The notes under the pieces are model-generated. The model had not been told where the DNA came from, ran no database searches, and was given only the letters and a program-made list of their open reading frames with translations. 64,000 bases of DNA from CAZADA01 sp964568975 (GTDB taxonomy: Bacteria > Pseudomonadota > Alphaproteobacteria > Caulobacterales > Maricaulaceae). Location of the stretch: the NCBI GenBank assembly GCA_964568975.1, contig CAZMSO010000005.1, forward strand, positions 1-64,000, written 5' to 3'. Numbering within the stretch: position 1 is the stretch's first letter; every line of letters starts with the position of its first letter. Positions 44,859-53,208 of this stretch are shown here, piece by piece. A program made the position numbers and the translations under genes.

Positions 44859-46508
44859 TCAGCCACCGACGCCGTCAGCGTCAGCGTCTGTGAAGCACAA
44901 ATACCGTGAGCGGTTGATTTGCAACGCGTTTTCACGCCAGCCGGTCACGCGCGGATTCACCAGCGACTTGTTGACTTCATGCCACACCGGCGCCATCGGC
45001 GCGTCCGCGAGCATCAGCGCTTCAGCCTCGCGCATCAGAGCCGCGCGCGCCGCGCCGTCGAGCTCGCGATTGGCGGCGTCCATCAGGCGATCATACTCCG
45101 GGTCGGACCAGTCCGGGTAATTAAGCGGCCCCGCTTCCGTGGTCGCGAGGTAAAGGAAATTCTGGGCGTCGTTGTAATCCGCCACCCAGCCTGCATCAGC
45201 GACGTCGTAAGTGCGCGTGCGCAAATTCTCGTAGTGGATCTGGGTCTCCGTCGCCATCAGCTCCACATCGACCCAATCCGCGAGGCTGCGCCAATTGTCC
45301 TGCAAGATCGGCGCGACGCGCGGGTTGTCGCGCGTGTTGCGGTGGCTGTAGACGAAACGCAGCGGCCGGTCCGGTCCAAAGCCCGCCTCCTCCAGCAACG
45401 CCAACGCCTGAGCGCGCCGCGTCCGGAGGTCCAGGTCAGCCCACGGCGCGCGCGGCCCGTCGGGATAATTGGCCACCGACGGCGGCACGAATGAGTTCGC
45501 CGTCACCTGACCCGCGCGCAATATCTCTGAAACAATGAAGTCGCGGTCCACCGCCATGGCGAGGGCGCGACGCACACGCGGGTCAGAAAACGGCTCACGC
45601 CGAGTGTTGAACGCCAGATAAGTCGTCACCAGGCCAGGGCTGACGTGCACATAGCCCGGCAGCGCCTCGCGCAGAAAATCGATTTTCTGGCCCGGGAACT
45701 CAGCGTTGAGGTCAAGCTCGCCGCTGCGCACGCGCCGCTCCGCGGCGGCGTTGTCATTCGTGGGATAATACACCACCTCGTCTAAGCACACCGCGTCCGC
45801 GTCAAAGAACAGCGGGTTCTTCTCCACGGCCACGAAGTCATTGGTGCGCCATTGCGTCAGCTTGAACGGCCCGTTCACTTGAATATGTTCCGGGCGCACC
45901 CAGTCATCGCCCACCGCCTCCACGACATGGCGCGGCAGCGGGAATGTCGTGTAGTGGGTCAGCAAGCCGGGCAAATAGGGGGCGGGAAAACGCAACCGCC
46001 ATTCCAGCGTGCGCTCATCGACGGCGCGCACGCCCAGCGTCTCCGGCGCGGCGCGGCCCTCATGAATGGCTTGCGCCCCTTCCACAAGATACAAAAGCGA
46101 GGCGTATTGCGACAGCGTCTCTGGCGTGAGCAAACGGCGCACAGCGAACACGAAATCGCCAGCCGTCACCGCCACGCCGTCAGACCACGTCGCCTCCCGC
46201 AGTGTAAACGTCCACACCAGGCCATCGTCGCTGACCGTCCAGTCCTCGGCCATGCCGGGGATGGGGCGGCCTTCCGGGTCGTCGGTGAACAGGCCGATCA
46301 GCATGTCGCCGATAATCGCGTTCTCCCACACGCCTTGGGCCTTGTGGGGGTCGAGGGTTAAAGGCTCGGCGTTGTTGCCGCGATGCAAGACCAAGCGACC
46401 GTCATCCTCGCCGCCGCCGCCGCCGCCGCACGCCGCCACGGCCGCCGCCAGCGCCGCGACCACCGTCATCCGCGCGCTGCGCGCCCAGCCCCCTGCACCA
46501 CGTGTCAT
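44859..46508 (-). CDS. Oligopeptide ABC transporter substrate-binding lipoprotein (OppA type) 1
   Basis: This 549-residue protein has a lipobox (LAAAVAACGG, Cys about residue 27). The family-5 solute-binding pattern follows: NNAEPLTLDPHKAQGVWENA, GMAEDWTVSDDGLVWTFTLR, TWSDGVAVTAGDFVFAVRRL and FNTRREPFSDPRVRRALAMA. It would bind peptides in the periplasm for the OppBC permease encoded upstream. Start ATG 46508 follows AAAGGA. It is clearly paralogous to the next protein, sharing the C-terminal SRYLC motif. It is the last gene of the opp group. Confidence 0.93.
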   Translation of the reverse strand: MTRGAGGWARSARMTVVAALAAAVAACGGGGGGEDDGRLVLHRGNNAEPLTLDPHKAQGVWENAIIGDMLIGLFTDDPEGRPIPGMAEDWTVSDDGLVWTFTLREATWSDGVAVTAGDFVFAVRRLLTPETLSQYASLLYLVEGAQAIHEGRAAPETLGVRAVDERTLEWRLRFPAPYLPGLLTHYTTFPLPRHVVEAVGDDWVRPEHIQVNGPFKLTQWRTNDFVAVEKNPLFFDADAVCLDEVVYYPTNDNAAAERRVRSGELDLNAEFPGQKIDFLREALPGYVHVSPGLVTTYLAFNTRREPFSDPRVRRALAMAVDRDFIVSEILRAGQVTANSFVPPSVANYPDGPRAPWADLDLRTRRAQALALLEEAGFGPDRPLRFVYSHRNTRDNPRVAPILQDNWRSLADWVDVELMATETQIHYENLRTRTYDVADAGWVADYNDAQNFLYLATTEAGPLNYPDWSDPEYDRLMDAANRELDGAARAALMREAEALMLADAPMAPVWHEVNKSLVNPRVTGWRENALQINRSRYLCFTDADADGVGG

Positions 46509-46632
46509 CAGCGTGTCCTTTCTGCGTGCCGCGGCTCATCTGCGTACGCGGCTCATCTGCGTGTCGCGGCTTTGGGCGACGCCGCCGCCCGCCAGCCCCC
46601 GTCCAGCGGGCCCGCAACCGTCCTTAACTCCG

Positions 46633-48531
46633 TTAACTGCGTTCCGACGCCACGGCCTGAGCGCCCGCCTCGTTTCCACCGCTCGCACCCCCGTCGCCGT
46701 CAGCCTCGGGATCCGGTTCGACCCGGCACAAATAGCGGGAGCGATTGTTCTTCGTGCTGTTTTCCCGCCATCCGGTGATCATGGGCGACACCAGAGACGC
46801 GTTCACCAGATGCCAGACCGGCGTCACCGGGCTTTGCTCCAGCAAAATGGCTTCCGCGCTCGCCAGCACTTGGGCCCGGCGGTTGAAGTCCAGGATCGTA
46901 TTGGACTGCGCCATCAGCGCGTCGAAATCAGGGTTGCTCCATCCCGAAAGGTTCACGGACCCGCTATCGGTGAGAAACGGCGACAAAAAGCCGTGGGGGT
47001 CGTTGTAATCCGGCAACCACGTTGCGTCCGCCACTTGGAAGTCGCCGGCCAACACCTTCGCGTAATGCGCCTGGGTCGGGGCTTCCACAGTCTCCACCGA
47101 CACCCAGTCCGCTAAGCCCGTCCACACCGACTTCACATACTCAGCCAGCAGCGGATTGTCGCGCGTGTCGCGGTGATTGTAGACGACCGCCAGCGGCGCG
47201 TCGGGACCGAAACCCGCCTCCTGCAACAGCCGCACAGCCTGCGCCCGGCGAGCGTCCTCGGCCATGCCGCGCCACGGCGCGGACGCGCTGGGCTGATAAT
47301 TGGCCGTGCTCGGCGCTACGAACGCCCGCGCCGCCACTTGGCCGGACCGCGCCACAGCGCCCACCACCGCCGACGGCTCGATCGCCATGGTCAGCGCTTG
47401 GCGCACGCGCACATCCGAAAACGGCGCTTCGCGAGTGTTGAAGGTGATGAAGGTCGTCGCCAGGCTCGGGCTGACCTGCACATAATCCGGCAGCGTCTGG
47501 CGCACAGCGTTGATCCGGTCGCCCGGCACGTCGGGGTTTGCGTCCAGCTCCCCCGCGCGCACCCGCTCCTCCACGATCTCAAAATCCGAGATGGGGTAAA
47601 AGATCACGTCATCGAAACAAACATTCGCCGCATCGTAAAAGCGCGGATTTTTCCGCAAGACCACATGCTCGTCCACGCGCCAGTCCGCCAACGTGTAGGC
47701 GCCGTTGACGACGATGTTGGCGGGATCCGTCCACGCGTCGCCAAACCGGTCGATCACGTGACGCGGCGCTGGCAACATGGAGTAATCCGCCAACAGCCCC
47801 GGTAAATACGGCGCGCCGTAATTCAAGCGGATCTCAAGCTGATCCGCGGCCAGCGCGCGCACCCCTAGGGCCTCGGGGTCGCCGCCTTTGTGCAGCGCTT
47901 CAGCGCCCTCAATAATGAACAGCGACGGCGCGAACGGCGACTCGCTTTCGGGCGCTAACACGCGGCGCACGCCGTAGACGAAGTCCTCCGCCGTCACGGG
48001 CGTCCCGTCCGACCATTGCGTGTCGCGCAGCCGAAATGTCCAAATCAGCCCATCCTCGCTCACCCGCCAGCCGGCCACCACGGCGGGCGTGGGGTCGCCG
48101 AAGGCGTTTTCGGTGAACAAGCCGACGAACAAATCGCCGACAATAATGTGCTCGGGATAGACCGCGGCTTTGATGGGATCGAGCGAGTTCGGCTCAGCAA
48201 GATTCCCGCGCCGCAGCACCAGACGATCCGCCGCCGGCGTGTCAGGGATGGGCGTTCCCTGGGGCGACGTTCCCTGGGATGACGTTCCCTGGGGCGACGT
48301 CCCTGGCGCGCCGCGCTGCGCCGCCGACGACGCGTCCACGCCCTCGCGCTCCGAGGTCGATGGGTTCACCCAATCGCACCCCGCGGCCAGGATCACCGCA
48401 CCGGCCATGGCGACACCAAGCCACGCCGAGCGCGCGCCCGATCTCGGCCCCGCGCCAACCGAGGCCGCCACGGCCTCGCGATCGCCGCTCACGCGGCTTG
48501 CTTGCTCCCGTCTCACCCCACGTCCCCTCAT
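46633..48531 (-). CDS. Oligopeptide ABC transporter substrate-binding lipoprotein (OppA type) 2
   Basis: This 632-residue protein has a lipobox (AVILAAGCDW, Cys about residue 52). A Ser/Thr/Pro/Gln linker with GTSPQ-type pentapeptide repeats comes next (encoded at 48251-48306), followed by the SBP family-5 fold: RRGNLAEPNSLDPIKAAVYP, TQWSDGTPVTAEDFVYGVRR, FNTREAPFSDVRVRQALTMA. It looks like a tandem duplicate of the neighbouring OppA with a longer lipoprotein linker. The annotated ATG 48531 lacks a clear Shine-Dalgarno; GTG 48516, with AGGGG upstream, may be the true start. Confidence 0.92.
   Translation of the reverse strand: MRGRGVRREQASRVSGDREAVAASVGAGPRSGARSAWLGVAMAGAVILAAGCDWVNPSTSEREGVDASSAAQRGAPGTSPQGTSSQGTSPQGTPIPDTPAADRLVLRRGNLAEPNSLDPIKAAVYPEHIIVGDLFVGLFTENAFGDPTPAVVAGWRVSEDGLIWTFRLRDTQWSDGTPVTAEDFVYGVRRVLAPESESPFAPSLFIIEGAEALHKGGDPEALGVRALAADQLEIRLNYGAPYLPGLLADYSMLPAPRHVIDRFGDAWTDPANIVVNGAYTLADWRVDEHVVLRKNPRFYDAANVCFDDVIFYPISDFEIVEERVRAGELDANPDVPGDRINAVRQTLPDYVQVSPSLATTFITFNTREAPFSDVRVRQALTMAIEPSAVVGAVARSGQVAARAFVAPSTANYQPSASAPWRGMAEDARRAQAVRLLQEAGFGPDAPLAVVYNHRDTRDNPLLAEYVKSVWTGLADWVSVETVEAPTQAHYAKVLAGDFQVADATWLPDYNDPHGFLSPFLTDSGSVNLSGWSNPDFDALMAQSNTILDFNRRAQVLASAEAILLEQSPVTPVWHLVNASLVSPMITGWRENSTKNNRSRYLCRVEPDPEADGDGGASGGNEAGAQAVASERS
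48251..48306 (-). repeat. 15-bp tandem repeat encoding GTSPQ units
   Basis: Three to four imperfect copies of a 15-bp unit of the type GACGTTCCCTGGGGC (plus strand) lie head to tail. On the minus strand they encode GTSPQ-GTSSQ-GTSPQ-GT in the linker after the lipoprotein cysteine of the second OppA. Confidence 0.75.
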
Positions 48532-48687
48532 TGCTTGCGTTCAGAGGCTGAACACCGCCGCGACCCGTGCGTGCAGGTCCGGTCAGGCGTCCAGGCGGCC
48601 ATTCACCATAACGATGGTAACAGACGACATCACGGCGTCGACCGCCTGCATGCGCCGAACGGCGCCTGCGGCCGCCCGGCGGCGCGC

Positions 48688-49620
48688 TCACCGGTCCTTC
48701 GGGTCGATCGCGTCGCGCAGCCCGTCGCCGATAAAGTTGAAACACAACAGCGTCGTCATCATTGTCGCCGCCGGAACGATCAGCGTCCATGGCTTGGTTT
48801 CGACATCTTGGGCGCCGGCGCTGATGAGCCCGCCAAGGGACGTCAACGGCTCCTGCACGCCCAAGCCGATAAAGCTCAAAAAGCTCTCCGCCAGGATCAC
48901 CACGGGGATCGTCAGGGTCATGTAAATCACCACCGGCCCCAAAACATTAGGCACGACGTGGCGCGCAATGATCCGCGACGGCGTCACGCCCGCTGCGCGC
49001 GCAGCCTCGACAAACTCCCGGCTGCGCAAGCTGAGCGTCTGGCCGCGCACAATGCGCGACATCGTCAACCACTCCACTGCGCCAATGGCGGCGAACATAA
49101 TCACAAGCTTCAAAAAGGGCCGGCCGGTCGTGAAGTCCTGCGTCACAGCGAGCAGCAAGATCACAAGGAACACATACGGCAGCGAATACATCACATCGAC
49201 GATGCGCATCATCACCTGATCCACACGCCCGCCGACGAACCCCGCGGTCGCGCCCCATGTCACGCCAATGACGAAACTCACCAGCGTCGCCACCACCCCC
49301 ACCGTCAGCGACACCAAAAAGCCGACGGCCGTGCGCGCCACGAGATCGCGGCCCTGGGCGTCCGTGCCAAAGGGATGCAAGCGCTCCCAGGTCGGCGCGA
49401 CGCCCACGCGATCGGTGTAAATTGTCTCAAAGCCGTGGGGCCACGCCGCCATCACCGCAAGCGCCGCTGCAAGCAACAACGCGAGCATCGCCATGCTCGC
49501 CACCGCCGCGCGGTTCGCAAACAGGCGCCGGCGCGCGTCCTCCCACAAGGAGCGTCCCTTGACCGCGGCGGCTTCTGCGACGGCCGCGCGCGCGCCTTGT
49601 GTGATCGGGGCGTCGATCAT
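48688..49620 (-). CDS. oppC: Oligopeptide ABC transporter permease OppC
   Basis: This 310-residue protein has an N-terminal OppC region (SLWEDARRRLFANRAAVASM), the extracytoplasmic segment HPFGTDAQGRDLVARTAVGF and a BPD_transp_1 domain with the EAA loop FVEAARAAGVTPSRIIARHV followed by VPNVLGPVVIYMTLTIPVVI. It forms a heterodimer with OppB. Its ATG overlaps the oppB stop (ATGA at 49620-49617). No oppD/oppF ATPase follows. Confidence 0.94.
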   Translation of the reverse strand: MIDAPITQGARAAVAEAAAVKGRSLWEDARRRLFANRAAVASMAMLALLLAAALAVMAAWPHGFETIYTDRVGVAPTWERLHPFGTDAQGRDLVARTAVGFLVSLTVGVVATLVSFVIGVTWGATAGFVGGRVDQVMMRIVDVMYSLPYVFLVILLLAVTQDFTTGRPFLKLVIMFAAIGAVEWLTMSRIVRGQTLSLRSREFVEAARAAGVTPSRIIARHVVPNVLGPVVIYMTLTIPVVILAESFLSFIGLGVQEPLTSLGGLISAGAQDVETKPWTLIVPAATMMTTLLCFNFIGDGLRDAIDPKDR

Positions 49621-50546
49621 GTCAAACGCACCTTGGGATCGAGCGCCGCGAGCGCCAAATCCGCCAGCAAATTCATCACAATGATCAAGGAAGCGTAGAG
49701 GATCACAACCCCCATCACGACGGTGTAGTCGCGCTGCAACGCCCCGATCACGAATTGCCGCCCAATACCCGGCAACGCAAAAACTTGCTCAATCACTAAC
49801 GATCCCGTCACCAGCGCCGCCGACGCCGGCCCGAGATAGCTCACTAAAGGCGGCAGGGCGGCGCGGAGGCCATGGCGCGCCACCACCCGCGCCGGCGACA
49901 AACCCTTGGCGCGGGCTGTGCGAATGTAGTTGGAGCGCAACACTTCGATCATGCTTGCCCGCATCAATCGCGAAATGATCGCGATTTGCGGCAGCGCGAG
50001 CGTCACCACCGGCATCACCAGCCGCTCCACGGTGATCCGCCCCCGTTCCAAGCCGCCGGTCGGCAAAAGCTCCCAATGGACGCCCAAGAGCAATTGCAAC
50101 AACGGACCGACCACAAAGGGCGGCACGCTGATCCCCACTAACGCCACCGCCATGACCGCAAAGTCGCTCGCTTGATTTTGCCGCAGCGCCGCCGTCGCGC
50201 CCAACACACCGCCAATCAGCAACGCCAGCACCAAAGACGACGCGCCGACCGCAAAACTGACCGGCGCCCCCTCGGCGATGATCTCCGCCACGCTTTTGTC
50301 TTTATACTTCAGCGACGGACCGAGATCGCCACGCGCCAAATCGGCGATATAGCCGAGGTATTGCTGCGCGACTGGCTTGTCCAAATCATAGGCGGCCAAA
50401 ACCCGCTGCCGGATTTCAGGCGGCATGGGACGTTCTGTGTCGAACGGGTTGCCTGGCGCGGCGCGCATCATAAAGAAGGCCACCGTGATGATGACCATGA
50501 CGGTGGGGATGGCCGCCAGAACGCGCCGAAGACTGTAGCTGATCAT
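49617..50546 (-). CDS. oppB: Oligopeptide ABC transporter permease OppB
   Basis: This 309-residue protein begins MISYSLRRVLAAIPTVMVII, followed by FFMMRAAPGNPFDTERPMPP, characteristic of OppB. The permease domain has the EAA loop SNYIRTARAKGLSPARVVAR and GSLVIEQVFALPGIGRQFVI. It is the first gene of the opp group. ATG 50546 is preferred over an upstream in-frame ATG at 50594 because the OppB consensus begins here, though the Shine-Dalgarno is weak. Confidence 0.94.
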   Translation of the reverse strand: MISYSLRRVLAAIPTVMVIITVAFFMMRAAPGNPFDTERPMPPEIRQRVLAAYDLDKPVAQQYLGYIADLARGDLGPSLKYKDKSVAEIIAEGAPVSFAVGASSLVLALLIGGVLGATAALRQNQASDFAVMAVALVGISVPPFVVGPLLQLLLGVHWELLPTGGLERGRITVERLVMPVVTLALPQIAIISRLMRASMIEVLRSNYIRTARAKGLSPARVVARHGLRAALPPLVSYLGPASAALVTGSLVIEQVFALPGIGRQFVIGALQRDYTVVMGVVILYASLIIVMNLLADLALAALDPKVRLT

Positions 50547-50685
50547 AGGCGAAACAGTCCGTGTCCTGCGCCAACGCGTCGAGACCGGGCGCACAATATG
50601 CCGCGCCGCATCAACGGTTCCACGCAGCGTTTGTCCGTGTCAATCAAGGGCCACAGGCGCCGCAATGCGCGTGGGGAGAGCGGCC

Positions 50686-51135
50686 ATGACGCCATTCTTT
50701 GACATCACAGAGCAGTTCGCGATCTCGGGTCCTTTGGCGGGCGCAGACCTCGCGCGCGCGGCTCACGACGGCTTCACCGTGGTGATCTCGAATTTGCCGC
50801 GCGAGGAAAGTTTCGGCCTCGACAGCGCCGAGAGCTTGGCCGCTGCAGCCGCTGACGCGGGCGTGCGTTTCGTTCACATTCCCGTCAGCATGGCCGAGAT
50901 TGTCGGGGCGGAGTTCACGCTGCCGCCGGCCCAGATCGACGCGATGGCCGCCGCCCTTGATGGCGAGCGGGCGCTGGCGTTTTGCAAAGCCGGCACGCGC
51001 TCGCTTTTGATGTGGGCGCTGGCGGAGGTGAAGGCCAAGCGCGCGACGCCCGAGGCCGTGATGGCGGCGGCCGCCGCTGCGGGGATCGACCTGACGCCGT
51101 TGGGGGCGCGGCTGGCGGCTCTGTCTGAGCCGTGA
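50686..51135 (+). CDS. TIGR01244-family (DUF442) phosphatase-like protein
   Basis: This 149-residue protein belongs to the beta-lactamase-hydrolase-like phosphatase family. It contains FAISGPLAGADLARAAHDGF, FTVVISNLPREESFG and the active-site signature FCKAGTRS, a C-x5-R loop with Cys100 and Arg105. It would fold like protein tyrosine phosphatases. Members are often found near sulfide- or persulfide-handling genes; no such genes are adjacent here. ATG 50686 follows GGGGAGAG. It is divergent from the opp genes. Confidence 0.87.
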   Translation: MTPFFDITEQFAISGPLAGADLARAAHDGFTVVISNLPREESFGLDSAESLAAAAADAGVRFVHIPVSMAEIVGAEFTLPPAQIDAMAAALDGERALAFCKAGTRSLLMWALAEVKAKRATPEAVMAAAAAAGIDLTPLGARLAALSEP

Positions 51136-51261
51136 TCAGCCGTTATTTGGCTCCATTTGGGGGATCGGTATCGTTCAAACGCGGTGGGATGAGCTGGGCT
51201 CAAGCCGCGTGCGGGGCGGAAGCGGGCCGCTGGGGGGCTCGAATCGGGCTGGGAGGCCGAC

Positions 51262-52221
51262 ATGGCGCGTGCGTTTTGGCATGCAGAGTTTGAATGGCGG
51301 CTGGATCACGTGCGGGTTCGCGACACCGGAGCGGTCGTTCCGATCAGCGCGCCGATTGTTAAAGAGACGCTCGCGTGGATGACGTTTTACCTCGCCATCC
51401 AGCCGGTGCGGCTTGTGCGCACGCTGTTCGCGCGTCCGATCCGCGTCGGTTTCACGCCGAGCGCGCCGCCGCCTTGGTATCTGTTGTGGGCGACCTGCCG
51501 CGCCGCGGGGGCGCGCTTTGCGCCGCTGGAGGAGTGCGACGTCGCGTTTTATTTTGAGGACGTCACGGTGGGCGCGCCGCCGCGCCCGGTTCTGCCCGCC
51601 CATGCGCGGCGGGTGAATTTCGGCTGCACGGATGTCAGCAAGAGCCGCGTCGCGGCTGTGTTTGAGGAGGTGTTCGGCTACCCCCTTGCTGTGGATCCGG
51701 AGCGCTTTGAGGGCCCGTGTGTGGAGAAAGGCGAGGCCAACGGCGTCCATGACGGGCGCGTGGTCCAATGCCCCGCCCCGCGCCGCCCGGGCAAGACGTA
51801 TCAGCGCTTAGTCGACACCATCGCCCACGATGGGATGGTGGAGGACATTCGTTGCCCGACGGTCTTGGGCGAGATTCCTGTGGCCTTCATTAAGCGCCGT
51901 CCAGCCGAGACGCGCTTCGCCAACGCCAATTCGCAAGTGCGCCTGGTGGATCCGGCTGATGTGCTGAGCGCCCAGGAGCGCCAACGCATCGCACACTTCG
52001 CCGCCGCCATGGGCCTGGAATGGGGCGGCGTGGACGTGTTGCGCGATCGTCGTGATGGTCGGCTATACATTGTCGATGTCAACAAAACGGACATGGGGCC
52101 GCCCACGGCTTTGAATTTGGTCGACCAAGTGCGCGCCGCGTTGCGGCTCGCGCGCGCCTTCCGCACCGCCTTCGCGCCGGATGCGCCGACGCCGCGCGCG
52201 CCGGCGGTCTCACACACCTAA
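51262..52221 (+). CDS. ATP-grasp-like protein of unknown substrate
   Basis: This 319-residue soluble protein lacks a signal peptide. The C-terminal part, MGLEWGGVDVLRDRRDGRLY followed by IVDVNKTDMGPPTALNL, has the ATP-grasp metal-binding pattern (acidic residue, then D-x-N). The middle FGYPLAVDPERFEGPCVEKG and EIPVAFIKRRPAETRFANAN fit the lysine-containing ATP-binding part. The N-terminal third is unlike classical pre-ATP-grasp domains I know. ATG 51262 follows GGGAGG. It stands alone between two hydrolase genes, so the ligated substrate is unknown. Confidence 0.65.
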   Translation: MARAFWHAEFEWRLDHVRVRDTGAVVPISAPIVKETLAWMTFYLAIQPVRLVRTLFARPIRVGFTPSAPPPWYLLWATCRAAGARFAPLEECDVAFYFEDVTVGAPPRPVLPAHARRVNFGCTDVSKSRVAAVFEEVFGYPLAVDPERFEGPCVEKGEANGVHDGRVVQCPAPRRPGKTYQRLVDTIAHDGMVEDIRCPTVLGEIPVAFIKRRPAETRFANANSQVRLVDPADVLSAQERQRIAHFAAAMGLEWGGVDVLRDRRDGRLYIVDVNKTDMGPPTALNLVDQVRAALRLARAFRTAFAPDAPTPRAPAVSHT

Positions 52222-52272
52222 GCGACGGCTTTGCTTTCCACGAACAAAACACACGAGCAGCGATCCAAGACC

Positions 52273-53187
52273 ATGGCGACACAGATCCCTTTTAACCGCG
52301 AGATGAATTTCGAGTACGGCGCCGTCGACCAGTTGTCGCCGCGGATCCGTCGGGTCATTGCTGAAAACCCCGGACCGTTCACCTTCACGGGCACGGGCGT
52401 TTATATCATCGGCTCGGGCGAAGTCGCCGTGATTGATCCGGGCCCGGACTTAGTCAGCCATCGCGACGCCCTCGATCGCGCTTTAGATGGCGAGCGGGTC
52501 ACCCATGTGTTCGTCACCCATCACCACCTCGACCATTCGCCCCTGGCGCGCCCGCTCGCGCGCGACCATGGCTGTCCCGTTTATGGCTATGGCGCGCAGA
52601 CACGCTTGCCCGTGGGCGGCGAAGTGCGCATGGAGGCGGGCGACGACATTGGCTTCGCCCCGGATGTGGAGATCCGCGACGGCGCTGTGTTCCAAGGGCC
52701 TGACTGGACGATTGAGGCGCTCCACACACCGGGACACACGTCCAACCACATGTGCTACGCGCTCAGGGAAGAAAACACGCTCTTCTGCGGTGATCATGTC
52801 ATGGCCTGGTCCACAAGCGTGGTGTCGCCTCCCGATGGAGACATGGGCGATTACTTAAGTTCATTGCAGAAAATTCTCGATCGCAATTTTGATGTGCTGT
52901 GGCCGGCCCACGGCCCCGCCGTGGCCGACCCGCGGGCCATGCTGGAGGCTTACATCGCCCACCGCCGCGAGCGCGAACGTCAAATTATCACGCAATTAGA
53001 GGCCGGCCGCTCCCGGATCATCGACATGATCCCGGTGATGTACGCTGACATCGACAAAAAGCTCCACCCGGCGGCGGCCCATTCCATCCTCGCGCACATG
53101 CTGCAGCTGGTGAAAGAAGGCCGCGCCGTATGCGAGGGCGAGCCCGGGCTTCATTCCGATTACGCCTTAGCGGTCGCGGCGGCGTAA
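52273..53187 (+). CDS. MBL-fold metallo-hydrolase (LACTB2-like)
   Basis: This 304-residue protein has the metal motif VFVTHHHLDHSPLARPLARD (His83-x-His85-x-Asp87-His88), a further His in ALHTPGHTSNHMCY, Asp in LFCGDHVMAW and His in VLWPAHGPAV. The C-terminal winged-helix-like region (RREREREQ-type helix, SILAHMLQLVKEGRAVCEGE) matches LACTB2-like hydrolases. It is probably a thioesterase or nuclease-like enzyme; the substrate is unknown. ATG 52273 is preferred over the in-frame start 52231. It converges with pgi, leaving a 21-bp gap. Confidence 0.9.
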   Translation: MATQIPFNREMNFEYGAVDQLSPRIRRVIAENPGPFTFTGTGVYIIGSGEVAVIDPGPDLVSHRDALDRALDGERVTHVFVTHHHLDHSPLARPLARDHGCPVYGYGAQTRLPVGGEVRMEAGDDIGFAPDVEIRDGAVFQGPDWTIEALHTPGHTSNHMCYALREENTLFCGDHVMAWSTSVVSPPDGDMGDYLSSLQKILDRNFDVLWPAHGPAVADPRAMLEAYIAHRRERERQIITQLEAGRSRIIDMIPVMYADIDKKLHPAAAHSILAHMLQLVKEGRAVCEGEPGLHSDYALAVAAA

Positions 53188-53208
53188 CGCCGCCGCGAGG
53201 CCGTGGGA

